From positions 930,001 through 994,000 of the forward strand of contig NZ_CP095042.1 of the NCBI RefSeq assembly GCF_022919715.1: a stretch of DNA of 64,000 nt, written 5' to 3'. Below, in pieces: positions 8,152-16,543 of this stretch. Both the position numbers and the translations under genes were made by a program. Under the pieces are notes generated by a model. The model did not search any database. It worked only from the letters and a program-made list of their open reading frames with translations, and was not told the origin of the DNA. The first letter of the stretch is position 1. Each line of letters starts with the position of its first letter. This DNA comes from Agromyces sp. H17E-10. Its GTDB lineage: Bacteria; Actinomycetota; Actinomycetes; Actinomycetales; Microbacteriaceae.

Positions 8152-9546
8152 CTAGACCTCGGGCCACCAGGCGGGGTCGGTCCAGAGTCCGAGCTCCTGC
8201 TCGAGCGCGGCGCCGACGCGGAAGACGGCCGCGTCGTCATACGTGCGACCGACGATCTGCACGCCGGTCGGGACGCCGTTCGGCGCGACGCCCGACGGCA
8301 CGGCGAGCACGGGCACGCGGCCGATCACGTTGAACGGCAGCGTCATGAGCTTGCCGAACACTGCGGCGCTGTCGGTCGACGGCTCGTCGGCGGCGAAGCC
8401 GGTCGTCGCGATCGTCGGGCAGACGAGGGCGTCGTACTCGGTCATGAGTTCGGCGAAGGGACGGTAGAACGCGCTCTCGGCGACGAGGCCCTCGACGTAG
8501 TCGCCGCCGGCCGCGGCCTTCGCCGCGAACGCCCGGGTGTACGGCATGAGCTGGTCGGCGCGTGACGCGTCGCCCTCGAGGATCGACTCGATGAACGGGC
8601 CCATGACCGCGCCGAAGTGCGGCCACGAGGTCTCCTGCACGAGGTCGGGACCCCACGGCAGCTCGACCATGTCGACGGTCGCGCCGGCCGCGACGAGCGC
8701 CCGGCCGACCGCGCGCGTGTTGTGCTCGACCGACGGGTCGACGTCGTAGCCGCCGAGGTCGAGGCAGAGCGCGATGCGCACGCCCTCGAGGGATCCGACG
8801 GCGCCCGAGACGGTCGCGATGTCGCGCAGGGATGCCGCGTCGCCGACCCACGGCCCCGAGATGACGTTCTGCAGCATGGCGACGTCGCCGACGCTGCGGC
8901 CCATCGGACCGTCGGCGCAGTACGTGTCGGAGTTGAACGGCGCCATGCCCGGCACCCGCCCGAACGGCGGCTTGAAGCCGACGACCCCGCAGAACGACGC
9001 CGGGATGCGGATCGAGCCGCCGATGTCGGACCCCGTCGCGAGCAGGGTCGAACCGGCCGCGAGCACGGCGCCCGATCCACCCGACGAGCCGCCGGGGGTG
9101 AAGTCGGGGTTCCACGGGTTGCGGGTGATGCCCCACAGCTTCGAGTGCGTGACCGGCGCGCAGCAGTACTCGGGGGTGGTGGTGCGCGCGTGGACGACCG
9201 CGCCCGCGGCCAGGATGCGCTCGACGATCGGGTGCGTCTCGTCGGCGATGTGGCCCTTCTCGAGCAGGCAGCCGTCTTCGAGCAGGCGACCCGCGATGGG
9301 CTGCTCGTCCTTGAGCATGAGCGGGATGCCCTCGAGCGGGCGGAGGTCGTCGCCCGCCGCGAACCGGGCCTCCGACGTGCGCGCGGCGTCGCGCGCTTCG
9401 TCGATCCACTGCTCGGTGACGGCGTTGATCACGGGTTCGGTCGCCTCGGTGCGGGCGATGACCGATTCGAGCAGGTCGACGGGCGACAGCTCGCGTCGTC
9501 GCATCAGCTCCGATGCCTCGGTGGCGGTGAGCCGGAACAGGTCCAT
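8152..9546 (-). CDS. Amidase signature family hydrolase
   Basis: A 464-residue enzyme that hydrolyses an amide bond. The Ser-cisSer-Lys triad is complete: lysine in LMLKDEQ (about 78), cis-serine in GGSSGGSG (about 155-162) and nucleophilic serine in GSDIGGSIRIPA (about 173-184). ATG 9546 is chosen; the 15 extra upstream codons would cover the operators. It is divergent from a TetR regulator with two tandem palindromes in the 69-bp gap. The downstream APC permease may import the amide or its product. Aryl-amidase, nicotinamidase-like or peptide-amidase activity all remain possible. Confidence 0.88.
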   Translation of the reverse strand: MDLFRLTATEASELMRRRELSPVDLLESVIARTEATEPVINAVTEQWIDEARDAARTSEARFAAGDDLRPLEGIPLMLKDEQPIAGRLLEDGCLLEKGHIADETHPIVERILAAGAVVHARTTTPEYCCAPVTHSKLWGITRNPWNPDFTPGGSSGGSGAVLAAGSTLLATGSDIGGSIRIPASFCGVVGFKPPFGRVPGMAPFNSDTYCADGPMGRSVGDVAMLQNVISGPWVGDAASLRDIATVSGAVGSLEGVRIALCLDLGGYDVDPSVEHNTRAVGRALVAAGATVDMVELPWGPDLVQETSWPHFGAVMGPFIESILEGDASRADQLMPYTRAFAAKAAAGGDYVEGLVAESAFYRPFAELMTEYDALVCPTIATTGFAADEPSTDSAAVFGKLMTLPFNVIGRVPVLAVPSGVAPNGVPTGVQIVGRTYDDAAVFRVGAALEQELGLWTDPAWWPEV

Positions 9547-9565
9547 GTGGGGTGCCTTTCGCAGA

Positions 9566-9599
9566 TCCGTACGTTGTACGCTTCCGTACACTGTACGGA
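9566..9599. promoter_or_regulatory. Two tandem TetR-type operators
   Basis: TCCGTACA-C-TGTACGGA (9583-9599) is a perfect 17-bp palindrome. Directly beside it, 9566-9582 is a weaker copy (TCCGTACG-T-TGTACGCT) at exactly 17-bp periodicity. The pair fills the gap between the divergent amidase and TetR genes and should be the TetR binding site controlling both. Confidence 0.8.
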
Positions 9600-9615
9600 C
9601 GATACTCTTGCACGC

Positions 9616-10329
9616 ATGGCGTCACGTCAAGCGGCAGTTCAGAAGGCGGTTGCTCCGCGCCGGCGCGCACCCCGCCAGACCCTCACCCGCCGCGAGGTCA
9701 CCGACGCGGCGATCGACCTCGTCGAACGCGACGGGCTCGACGCGCTCACGATGCGCCGGCTCGCGACCGAGCTCGGCGTCGCGCCGATGAGCCTGTACAC
9801 GCACGTCGCGAGTCGCGACGACCTCGTCGATGCCATCGTCGAGCAGCTCATCGAGCGGCTCGACCTGCACGACGAACCGGGCGAGCCCTGGCAGCAGGCG
9901 GTGCGCCGAACCCTCGGTACCTACCGCGACCTCGCGGTCGCGCTGCCGCACGCGTTCGAGCTGCTCGCCCTCGCTCCGTACGACACGACACCCGTCGCAC
10001 CGCACCTCGTCGGCGTGCTCGCGGGCCTCGAGCGGGCCGGGCTCGCGCCCGACCAGGCACGCCAGGTGCTCGGCATCGTCGACGCGTACGCCTCGGGGTT
10101 CCTCGTGGTGTGGGCGCGCAGCACGACGTCGACGCGGCGGGCGGCCGCCGCGTCCGTGACCGCACCGGATGCCGCATCCACTGCCGAACGGGATGCGGCA
10201 GCCGCAGCCGCCGCGCCCGACGAGGTCGCCGCCATGCGCGACCTCGAGACGTTCGACCAGGGCCTCGAGGCCCTCATCGCGGGACTCGGCGCGACCCTCG
10301 TACCGGGTCCGGCCGAAGCCGGCACTTGA
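9616..10329 (+). CDS. TetR-family transcriptional regulator
   Basis: A 237-residue repressor. The N-terminal helix-turn-helix (about residues 23-70) contains RLATELGVAPMSLYTHVASRDDL, the TetR recognition region; the C-terminal domain (TetR_C type, about 85-200) is the ligand and dimer module. An alanine-rich stretch of about 25 residues near 180-205 is an unusual insertion. It is divergent from the amidase and its start is 17 bp after a perfect operator palindrome, so it probably represses the amidase (and possibly the permease) and itself. Confidence 0.88.
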   Translation: MASRQAAVQKAVAPRRRAPRQTLTRREVTDAAIDLVERDGLDALTMRRLATELGVAPMSLYTHVASRDDLVDAIVEQLIERLDLHDEPGEPWQQAVRRTLGTYRDLAVALPHAFELLALAPYDTTPVAPHLVGVLAGLERAGLAPDQARQVLGIVDAYASGFLVVWARSTTSTRRAAAASVTAPDAASTAERDAAAAAAAPDEVAAMRDLETFDQGLEALIAGLGATLVPGPAEAGT

Positions 10330-10355
10330 CATCACTCGGCGACCGCAACTAGGGT
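10326..10355 (+). promoter_or_regulatory. Promoter of the ABC-F gene
   Basis: TTGACA (10326-10331) and TAGGGT (10350-10355) are separated by 18 bp and overlap the end of the TetR gene. The transcript would start about 10361-10363, only a few bases before a small upstream ORF. Confidence 0.7.
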
Positions 10356-10364
10356 CGTGCGGCA

Positions 10365-10388
10365 ATGGGTACGCTGATCTACTCCTGA
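10365..10388 (+). CDS. Seven-codon leader peptide MGTLIYS upstream of ABC-F
   Basis: ATG at 10365 opens a 7-codon frame ending in TGA at 10386-10388. It lies 2 to 4 nt after the predicted transcription start, so it could be translated as a leaderless message. Several strong hairpins separate it from the ABC-F start 200 nt later. Short leader peptides whose stalled translation opens a downstream ribosome site or terminator are known for macrolide, lincosamide and ABC-F resistance genes. No known arrest motif is recognised in this peptide. Confidence 0.5.
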   Translation: MGTLIYS

Positions 10389-10393
10389 GTGGT

Positions 10394-10567
10394 GAGCCGT
10401 GTCGAGCTCAGCTCCACGGCTTCCGCATCGTTTCGCGCAGGCGCTTCGCGCCGCCGATCGACGCGCCATCGACCACTGATCGTACGGCTCGCAGCCGTCG
10501 ATGCTCGCAGCACCCTCTGAGCGGTGCTCGGCGACGAGCATCGACCGGCGTTCGCGCATTCGCGAAC
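10394..10567 (+). promoter_or_regulatory. Structured leader, candidate ribosome-mediated attenuator
   Basis: Hairpins in order: AGCCGTG/CACGGCT (10395-10421, with inner GAGC/GCTC), ACGGCT-CGC-AGCCGT (10484-10498), a nested hairpin with 9-bp outer arms CGATGCTCG/CGAGCATCG (10499-10543, inner AGCACC/GGTGCT), and GTTCGCG/CGCGAAC (10550-10567) just before the ribosome site. GAGCCGT at 10394-10400 is also fully complementary to ACGGCTC at 10484-10490, giving mutually exclusive folds as in an attenuator. Confidence 0.65.
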
Positions 10568-10589
10568 GGGCCGGGAAGGGAGTTCACCC

Positions 10590-12245
10590 ATGACCACCAG
10601 CCGACTCTCACTCCACGGAGTGACCAAGCGCTTCGCCGACCGCGTCGTGCTCGATCGCATCGACCTCTCGTTCCGCCCGGGCGAGCGCGTCGGCGTCATC
10701 GGCGACAACGGCTCGGGCAAGTCGACCCTGCTCCGCCTCATCGGCGGGGCGATCGACCCCGACGCCGGCGAGCTCATCGTGCGGGTCGCGGGCGGCATCG
10801 GCATGCTCGACCAGGTGCTCGAACTGCCCGCCGGCGCGACGATGCACGACGCGATCGACGCCTGCTCGGCCGAGCTGCGCGCGCTCGAACTCGCCATGCG
10901 CGTCGCCGAGCAGGGCCTGGCCGGACTCGACGGCGCCGGACTCGACGGCGCCGCCCTCGATGTCGCCCTCGCCGAGTACGCGGCGCTCACCGAGCGGTTC
11001 GAGTCGCGCGACGGCTACGGAGCCCCCACCCGACTCGACGCGTCGCTCGAGGCGCTCGGCGTCGGCGGCCTCGATCGCGAACGCGAGTGGGCGACGCTGT
11101 CGGGCGGCGAACGCTCGCGTGTCGCGATCGCGGCGACGGTCGCCGCCAACCCCGAGCTGCTGCTGCTCGACGAGCCGAGCAACGATCTCGACGACGACGC
11201 GTGGCAGTGGCTCGTCGACCGGTTGCGGGCGCACGACGGCACGGTCGTCGTGGTGACCCACGACCGCGCGTTCCTGCAGGCGCTCACGCAGGTGATCGTC
11301 GAGGTCGACGACGGCGGCGTCTCGCGCTACGGCGACGGCTACGCCGGTTACCTCGTCGCGAAGCGGAACGAGCGCGAACGGCATCGGCTCGCCTACGAGG
11401 AGTGGAAGGGCGACCTCGCCCGCAACCGAGAGCTCATCGCGGCGAACGCGGGCCGGCTCGCCGCGATCCCGCGAAAGATGGAGAAGGCGGCCATGGGGCA
11501 CGGCGCCTTCACACCCCGCGACCGCACCCACGGAGCGATGGGCCGCATCCGCATGGCGAAGGCGCAGGTCACGCGACTGCTCGCCGAACCGGTGGCGCCG
11601 CCGCCTGAACCGCTGACGTTCAGCGCACCCGGCATGAGCGCGGCGCCTGCGGCGGGCATCGGGCCGGATGCCGCGGACGACGCGAGCCCGGTGCTGCTCG
11701 CGCTCTCCGGGGTGCGCGTGGCCGAGGCATCCGTCGACGATCTCGAACTCGCCGCCGGCGACCGCCTGCTCATCACCGGGCGCAACGGCATCGGCAAGAC
11801 GAGCCTGCTGCGGGTCATCGCGGGCGAGCGGCGCGCCGACGCGGGCACGGTGACGGCGTCGCGGCGCATCGGGCACCTGCGACAGCACAGCGCGATCGCG
11901 CCGAGCGGGCAGCCCCTGCTCGACGTGTACGCCGCCGGTCTCCGCGAGGACCTCGAGACGGCCGAGGCGCGGCTCATGCCGCTCGGGCTGTTCCATCCGC
12001 GCGATCTCGCGGTGCCGGTCGGCGCGCTCTCGTACGGCCAGCGACGGCGGCTCGAGCTGGCCCTGCTCGTGAGCGAGCCGCACGAGCTGCTGCTGCTCGA
12101 CGAGCCGACGAACCACCTCTCCCCCGACCTCGTCGAAGACCTCGAGGGCGCGCTCGAGACGTTCGCGGGTGCGGTCGTGCTCGTCTCGCACGACCGGTTG
12201 CTGCGCGAGCGGTTCGGGGGGCAGCGGTTGCGGCTGCCGGAGTGA
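10590..12245 (+). CDS. ABC-F ATPase, antibiotic-resistance type
   Basis: A 551-residue soluble protein with two ABC cassettes and no membrane segments. Cassette 1 has Walker A GDNGSGKST (38-46), LSGGERSRV and LLLDEPSNDL; cassette 2 has GRNGIGKTS, LSYGQRRRLEL and LLLDEPTNHLS. ABC-F proteins bind the ribosomal E site, and the resistance class displaces macrolides, lincosamides, streptogramins or pleuromutilins. The long inter-cassette region and the leader with an upstream ORF favour the resistance class (TlrC/OleB/CarA-like) over EttA-like housekeeping factors. A GAAGGGAG ribosome site precedes the ATG at 10590. Drug specificity is unknown. Confidence 0.85.
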   Translation: MTTSRLSLHGVTKRFADRVVLDRIDLSFRPGERVGVIGDNGSGKSTLLRLIGGAIDPDAGELIVRVAGGIGMLDQVLELPAGATMHDAIDACSAELRALELAMRVAEQGLAGLDGAGLDGAALDVALAEYAALTERFESRDGYGAPTRLDASLEALGVGGLDREREWATLSGGERSRVAIAATVAANPELLLLDEPSNDLDDDAWQWLVDRLRAHDGTVVVVTHDRAFLQALTQVIVEVDDGGVSRYGDGYAGYLVAKRNERERHRLAYEEWKGDLARNRELIAANAGRLAAIPRKMEKAAMGHGAFTPRDRTHGAMGRIRMAKAQVTRLLAEPVAPPPEPLTFSAPGMSAAPAAGIGPDAADDASPVLLALSGVRVAEASVDDLELAAGDRLLITGRNGIGKTSLLRVIAGERRADAGTVTASRRIGHLRQHSAIAPSGQPLLDVYAAGLREDLETAEARLMPLGLFHPRDLAVPVGALSYGQRRRLELALLVSEPHELLLLDEPTNHLSPDLVEDLEGALETFAGAVVLVSHDRLLRERFGGQRLRLPE

Positions 12246-12259
12246 TGCGCCGCCCGCCA

Positions 12260-12345
12260 GCCATGACTTCGGCGATCGCCACGACTTCGGGTGTTTCGGC
12301 ACGATCCCGTCCGATCCGGCGGCGATCGCCGAAGTCGCGGCGGCG
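12260..12345. repeat. Palindromic element containing GCGATCGCC, copy 2
   Basis: GACTTCGGCGATCGCC (12265-12280) is repeated exactly inverted as GGCGATCGCCGAAGTC (12321-12336). The outer sequence GCCATGACTTCGG matches the element at 150-240 in design and partly in sequence. It sits just after the ABC-F stop codon. Confidence 0.6.
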
Positions 12346-12349
12346 ACGC

Positions 12350-12383
12350 GAACGCCCGGCCCGCGGATGCGGACCGGGCGTTC
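12350..12383. terminator. Bidirectional terminator hairpin
   Basis: GAACGCCCGG (12350-12359) and CCGGGCGTTC (12374-12383) form a perfect 10-bp stem between the convergent ABC-F and deacetylase genes. There is no T-run, as is common in high-GC actinobacteria. Confidence 0.7.
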
Positions 12384-12410
12384 ACCCAGTGGCGGTGCTT
12401 CAGCCGCGGA

Positions 12411-15400
12411 TCAGCCCTTGCCGGGGCGGGATGCCTCGATCGGGAAGCTCCACGCGTTGACCCCGTCGCCCGCGTCGACGCCGTCGCGCTCCGCGTACGA
12501 GACGAGGATGCGGGCGTCATCGGCGAGCGCGGCGCGCACGCCGGCGTCGATCGGCACGGTCAGCTTGGCCTTGCCCGCGTCGACGCTCTGCTCGAACGTG
12601 CCGAGCAGGCGACCGCTCATGTCGGGCGCCCACGGCGGTGCTGCACCGTCGGTCGGCGAGCACGCCTCGAAGCCGTACACGTCGCCGGCGCAGCTCGAGG
12701 TCCACACCGGGATGAACGTCGTGTCGCCCTTCCAGAGGAAGACGCGCACGGTTCCCGCCTGCTCTGCGTCGACCGAGATGCGCACGTTCTTCTGCTGGAT
12801 CTTGACGTCGGTCACGCTCATGGCGTCACTCGGCTGCACCCCCGAGATCGTGCCGCCGCGGGTGGCCGACTGGGCGACCGTCTGCGGCGACTGCACACCC
12901 TGCAGGGCGGTGTCGGGGATGATCGGCGCCGAGGCCTCGGTCGACCGGTCGGCCGGCGGCGTGTAGCCGTCGAGGTAGGCGTGACCCCAGCGGTACGGCT
13001 CCGACTGCTGGCTTCCGAAGGCCGACCACGCGGTGCGGGTCTGGCCGATGAAGTCCTGCGTGTCGGAGTCGTACGGCGTGACGTTGAGCCCGAGGTAGCT
13101 CGGGTCGACGTCGTTCGCCGCGGCGTCGCCCGACGGGACGGCGCTCGTCGGCCCCACGGCCGCGGGCAGGTCCGCGAGCGGCACCTTCACCTCGAGGTCG
13201 TAGCCGCCGCCGGCGTAGCTGCCGTCGGCCTCGCGCACGACCTCGACCGCCACCTCGACGCCGGGGGCGTTGAGCCCGCCCTCGACGGTCTCGGCGAGCG
13301 GGCCAGTCGAGAACCCCTGGTGGTTGTCGGCGTCGCGCGACCAGCACGGGCCGTTCTCGCCGTTGCCGTTGGCGCCCTCGGCATCGTCGGTGAAGGGGAA
13401 CATGCCGAGCTTGAACGTCGTCGACGTGTCGACCGAGTCGCCGCGCGGGTCGAGCAGCAGCTCGACCGAGTCGACGAGCCAGTGGCCGAAGCACCGGTCG
13501 GGCGTCGCCGCCGCGCTCGCGACGTCGTCGGTCACGCGGATCTGCGCGTAGAGCGCGTCGTCGAACCAGCCGAGCTTCGCGAGGCTGCCGTCGCCGCAGT
13601 CGACGCCGTCGGCGGCGCAGGCCGCGCCCTCCCAGCGGGTGCCGATGTCGACGGGCGCGCCCGTGTAGACGTCGTCGGCCGCGCCGTCGACGGTCGGCGC
13701 CGAGGCGAGCTCGGGGATCACGACCGTGGGCACGAGGTACACCGTCTCGTTCTCGGTCGACGTGCCCGCACCCGAGGTCGTCGTCGCGGTGAACGTCACC
13801 GTGCGGCTGCCCGGGTCGGCCGGGTCGGTGTGGGTGACGACGAACTCGACCGTCGCGGTGTCGCCCGGGGCGAGCCCCGTGAACGACTTGGATGCCGCGT
13901 CGGCGACGAACCCGGCGGGCACGGTCAGCGCGACCTGGCCCGACTCGGTCGCCGCGGTGCGGTTCGTCACCTCGACCGGCACGGTCATGGTCTCACCGGC
14001 ACCGATCTGGGCGACGGCACCCGAACGGCCGCCGACGTAGGCGTCGTGGTCGCGGGTCCACTGCTCGTACTCGGCCATGTTGCCCCAGCGCTCGAAGCGG
14101 CCCTCGACGGGTGCGACGAGCTCGATGCGGGTGTCGTTGTACGCCGTGACCTCGCCGTCGAAGGATGCTGCGAGCTTGTACACGCCGACCGCGGCGTTCG
14201 ACGCCGGGGTGACGGTGAAGGTCGCCGTGGCGGCATCCTCGTCGCCGATGCCGTCGATCGTGACGGGTTCGGAGACCTGCCAGCCGGCCGGCACCGCGAG
14301 GCTCACCGTGCCGCCGTCGAGGTCGCCCTCGCCGGAGCGCGCCGAGACGGTGACGTCGAACGGTTCGCCCGGCGCCTGGTAGTACTCGTCGACCGCGAGC
14401 GCGAACTGCGAGCCGAGCGGCATGCCGCCCGGGTCGGCGACGACCGCGCCGTAGAGCACCGCGTCGTCGTTCGCCGAGGCCGGTGCGCTGTTGGGCTGCA
14501 TCGGCACGATCGACTGCGAGACGCCGTAGCGCTGGCAGCTCGGGTTGGTGAGGCCCTTCTCCATCACGCGCGCCTGCGTCGGGTGCGCGCGACCGCCCTC
14601 GCGGCCGACCTGCGCCCACGTCTTGGCGGTGCCGGCCTGCTGGCCCTGCACGTTGCCCTCGGCCCAGGTGTACGGCGAGTCGTAACCGGTCCAGGTGCCG
14701 ACGACCGTGAACGGGTTCGTCGCGGCGGGCGTGAAGCCCGTGTTGCAGTTCGGCGCGGCGGTGCCGCCCGCGCCGGTGGTCAGGCCGCCGGCGAGGATCT
14801 TCTTCACCTGCCAGGTGTCGACGGCCCCCAGGCCGGTGAGCTGCTCGGGGAACATCTCGGGATCGGCGGCGGCCGCCGCGGCCTCCCAGATCATGCGGCC
14901 CTGCGCGTACTGGTGGTTGCCGTGCCCGGCCGCGAGCGACGGCGTCGAGCCGACGAGGATCTCGGGCTGGGTCTCGCGGATGATGCGCACCGTGCGGCGC
15001 AGCGTCTCGTCGGCGTCCCACACCTTCGCGGTGAGCGCCGCCGAGGTGTTGTAGAAGAAGTCGACGCGGTCGAGGTTGAAGATGTCGATCGTGCCCGAGC
15101 GCACGTGCGAGGTGCGGTCCTCGTTCTCGCGGCGCAGGCCGAGGTCGGGGCCGGCCTCGGGGCCGACCGAGTTCGAGCCGCCCTCGCCACGGGTGGCCAT
15201 GATGATGCCGCAGCGCACGCCGTACAGGTCGTGCCAGACGCCGCACGGTGTCGTGAACCCGGCGTCGTCGTCGGGGTGGGCCCAGATGCCCATGACGTCG
15301 ATCTTGCCCCGCTCGGTGTCGATCGCGATCGAGGGGTCGCCGACCTCGAGCTTGGTGGCGGCGTCGGCCGCGGCGGTCGACCCGGTCGCGGCAGCCGCGG

Positions 15401-15512
15401 CGGGCGAGCCGGAGTCGCCGTTGCCCATCGTCGCCGCGAGCGCGGTGCCGGGCGTCAAGAGCACGGCGGCCGCGACCAGCGAGGTCAGCAGGATGGCGTG
15501 ATGTCGTTTCAT
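12411..15512 (-). CDS. Secreted PIG-L family deacetylase with NEW3 and CBM9-like domains
   Basis: A 1033-residue exported protein. A Sec signal peptide (residues 1-27, ending ALA) is followed by a PIG-L/LmbE zinc deacetylase domain (about 70-330). The metal motif AHPDDD is at 78-83 and the distal histidine region GHGNHQYAQ near 205. Two NEW3-type beta-sandwich domains follow (about 360-620), then a CBM9/DOMON-like carbohydrate-binding region beginning APTVDGAADDVY (about 640-860) and a small beta-rich C-terminal domain. PIG-L enzymes remove N-acetyl groups from GlcNAc-containing substrates. The sugar ABC importer immediately downstream suggests that its products are imported. Confidence 0.85.
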   Translation of the reverse strand: MKRHHAILLTSLVAAAVLLTPGTALAATMGNGDSGSPAAAAATGSTAAADAATKLEVGDPSIAIDTERGKIDVMGIWAHPDDDAGFTTPCGVWHDLYGVRCGIIMATRGEGGSNSVGPEAGPDLGLRRENEDRTSHVRSGTIDIFNLDRVDFFYNTSAALTAKVWDADETLRRTVRIIRETQPEILVGSTPSLAAGHGNHQYAQGRMIWEAAAAAADPEMFPEQLTGLGAVDTWQVKKILAGGLTTGAGGTAAPNCNTGFTPAATNPFTVVGTWTGYDSPYTWAEGNVQGQQAGTAKTWAQVGREGGRAHPTQARVMEKGLTNPSCQRYGVSQSIVPMQPNSAPASANDDAVLYGAVVADPGGMPLGSQFALAVDEYYQAPGEPFDVTVSARSGEGDLDGGTVSLAVPAGWQVSEPVTIDGIGDEDAATATFTVTPASNAAVGVYKLAASFDGEVTAYNDTRIELVAPVEGRFERWGNMAEYEQWTRDHDAYVGGRSGAVAQIGAGETMTVPVEVTNRTAATESGQVALTVPAGFVADAASKSFTGLAPGDTATVEFVVTHTDPADPGSRTVTFTATTTSGAGTSTENETVYLVPTVVIPELASAPTVDGAADDVYTGAPVDIGTRWEGAACAADGVDCGDGSLAKLGWFDDALYAQIRVTDDVASAAATPDRCFGHWLVDSVELLLDPRGDSVDTSTTFKLGMFPFTDDAEGANGNGENGPCWSRDADNHQGFSTGPLAETVEGGLNAPGVEVAVEVVREADGSYAGGGYDLEVKVPLADLPAAVGPTSAVPSGDAAANDVDPSYLGLNVTPYDSDTQDFIGQTRTAWSAFGSQQSEPYRWGHAYLDGYTPPADRSTEASAPIIPDTALQGVQSPQTVAQSATRGGTISGVQPSDAMSVTDVKIQQKNVRISVDAEQAGTVRVFLWKGDTTFIPVWTSSCAGDVYGFEACSPTDGAAPPWAPDMSGRLLGTFEQSVDAGKAKLTVPIDAGVRAALADDARILVSYAERDGVDAGDGVNAWSFPIEASRPGKG

Positions 15513-15612
15513 GCGGTCCTCCGTTGGACACTCGGACGACGGACTGCCGCCCGATCTCCCCTCAAGCTAGAGCAGACTCGATCGAACAATCAAGCAGTTT
15601 CACGCAGCTTCG

Positions 15613-15624
15613 CGCATTAATGCG
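15613..15624. promoter_or_regulatory. Perfect 12-bp palindrome upstream of the deacetylase
   Basis: CGCATTAATGCG lies about 100 bp upstream of the deacetylase start, in the 212-bp gap after the ABC operon. A perfect palindrome with an AT-rich centre suggests a regulator site. The candidate DeoR operator at 19970 has a different sequence. Confidence 0.35.
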
Positions 15625-15657
15625 TGCGCGCTCGTGCGCACATTTGGGCATGCCGAC

Positions 15658-15694
15658 GCGGGGTGCGCGCCCACCAGACGCGCGCGCACCCCGC
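15658..15694. terminator. Terminator after the sugar ABC operon
   Basis: GCGGGGTGCGCGC (15658-15670) and GCGCGCACCCCGC (15682-15694) form a perfect 13-bp stem with an 11-nt loop, 30 bp after the last permease gene. Confidence 0.75.
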
Positions 15695-15724
15695 TCTGCG
15701 CCGGCCACGCCCGGCGCGCATCGA

Positions 15725-16543
15725 TCACTCGCGCACGGCGCCCTCGATCATGCCCTTGATGAAGTGGCGCTGCAGGAACACGTAGAGCAGCACGATCGGC
15801 AACGCGACGATGACGGCGCCCGCCGCGAGCAGCGCCGTGCCCTGCGTGTACTGGCCCTGGAAGAACGCGAGCCCGAGCGGCGCGGTGCGCACCGAGCCGT
15901 TCGGCGACATCACGAGCGGGATCAGGAACTCGTTCCACGTCCACATGAACGTCAGCAGCACGAGCGTGAGGATCGCCGGTCGCCCGATCGGCACGAGCAC
16001 CTGCCACAGGATGCGCATCGACCCCGCGCCGTCGAGGCGGGCGGCGTCGATGAGCGCGCGACTCGAGGTGCGGAAGTACGTCCGCATCCAGTACGTGCCG
16101 AACGCGATCGACATCGCGATCTGCGGCAGGGCGACGCCCCACACCGTGTTCGTCAGCCCGACGACCCGCAGGTCGAAGTAGAGCGGCACGATGAACGCCT
16201 CGGTCGGCACCATGATGCCGAGCAGGAACACGTAGAACACCACGGTCGCCCCGCGGAACTTCATCGTGCCGAGCGCATACCCGGCGAGGATCGACGCGAG
16301 CACGGCGACGATCACGACGATCACGGCGACGACGAGCGAGGTCAGCATGTACTGGCCGAAACGGCCGATCTCCCACGCCTCGGGGAAGTTCTCGGGGTGG
16401 AACAGTCCGCCCTCGCGCGCGGCCGACGCGCTCTGCGGGCCGAACGCGAGCGACACGATGACGGCGATGGGGCCGAGCACGATGAGCGCGAACCCGATGA
16501 GCACGACGTAGTTCGCGCCCCGTTCGATCGGGGACACCTTCAT
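15725..16543 (-). CDS. Carbohydrate ABC transporter permease (MalG type)
   Basis: A 272-residue inner-membrane protein with six helices. The EAA-type cytoplasmic loop (ALIDAARLDGAGSMRILWQVLVP, near residue 170) couples to the ATPase. Its ATG overlaps the stop codon of the upstream permease in an ATGA junction at 16540-16543, so the two are translationally coupled. It is the distal gene of the kinase, binding protein, permease, permease operon. No dedicated ATPase gene is present, so a shared MsiK-type ATPase elsewhere in the genome is probably used, as is usual in actinobacteria. Confidence 0.88.
   Translation of the reverse strand: MKVSPIERGANYVVLIGFALIVLGPIAVIVSLAFGPQSASAAREGGLFHPENFPEAWEIGRFGQYMLTSLVVAVIVVIVAVLASILAGYALGTMKFRGATVVFYVFLLGIMVPTEAFIVPLYFDLRVVGLTNTVWGVALPQIAMSIAFGTYWMRTYFRTSSRALIDAARLDGAGSMRILWQVLVPIGRPAILTLVLLTFMWTWNEFLIPLVMSPNGSVRTAPLGLAFFQGQYTQGTALLAAGAVIVALPIVLLYVFLQRHFIKGMIEGAVRE

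Noticed and set aside
12291..15620. A 1109-codon open frame on the plus strand
   Set aside because: It is antisense to the secreted deacetylase gene, is arginine- and alanine-rich low-complexity sequence and has no recognisable domain; high GC content keeps antisense frames open.
15513..15724. Gap considered as containing a small gene
   Set aside because: Only a palindrome and a terminator are visible; short frames lack ribosome sites and overlap the hairpin.
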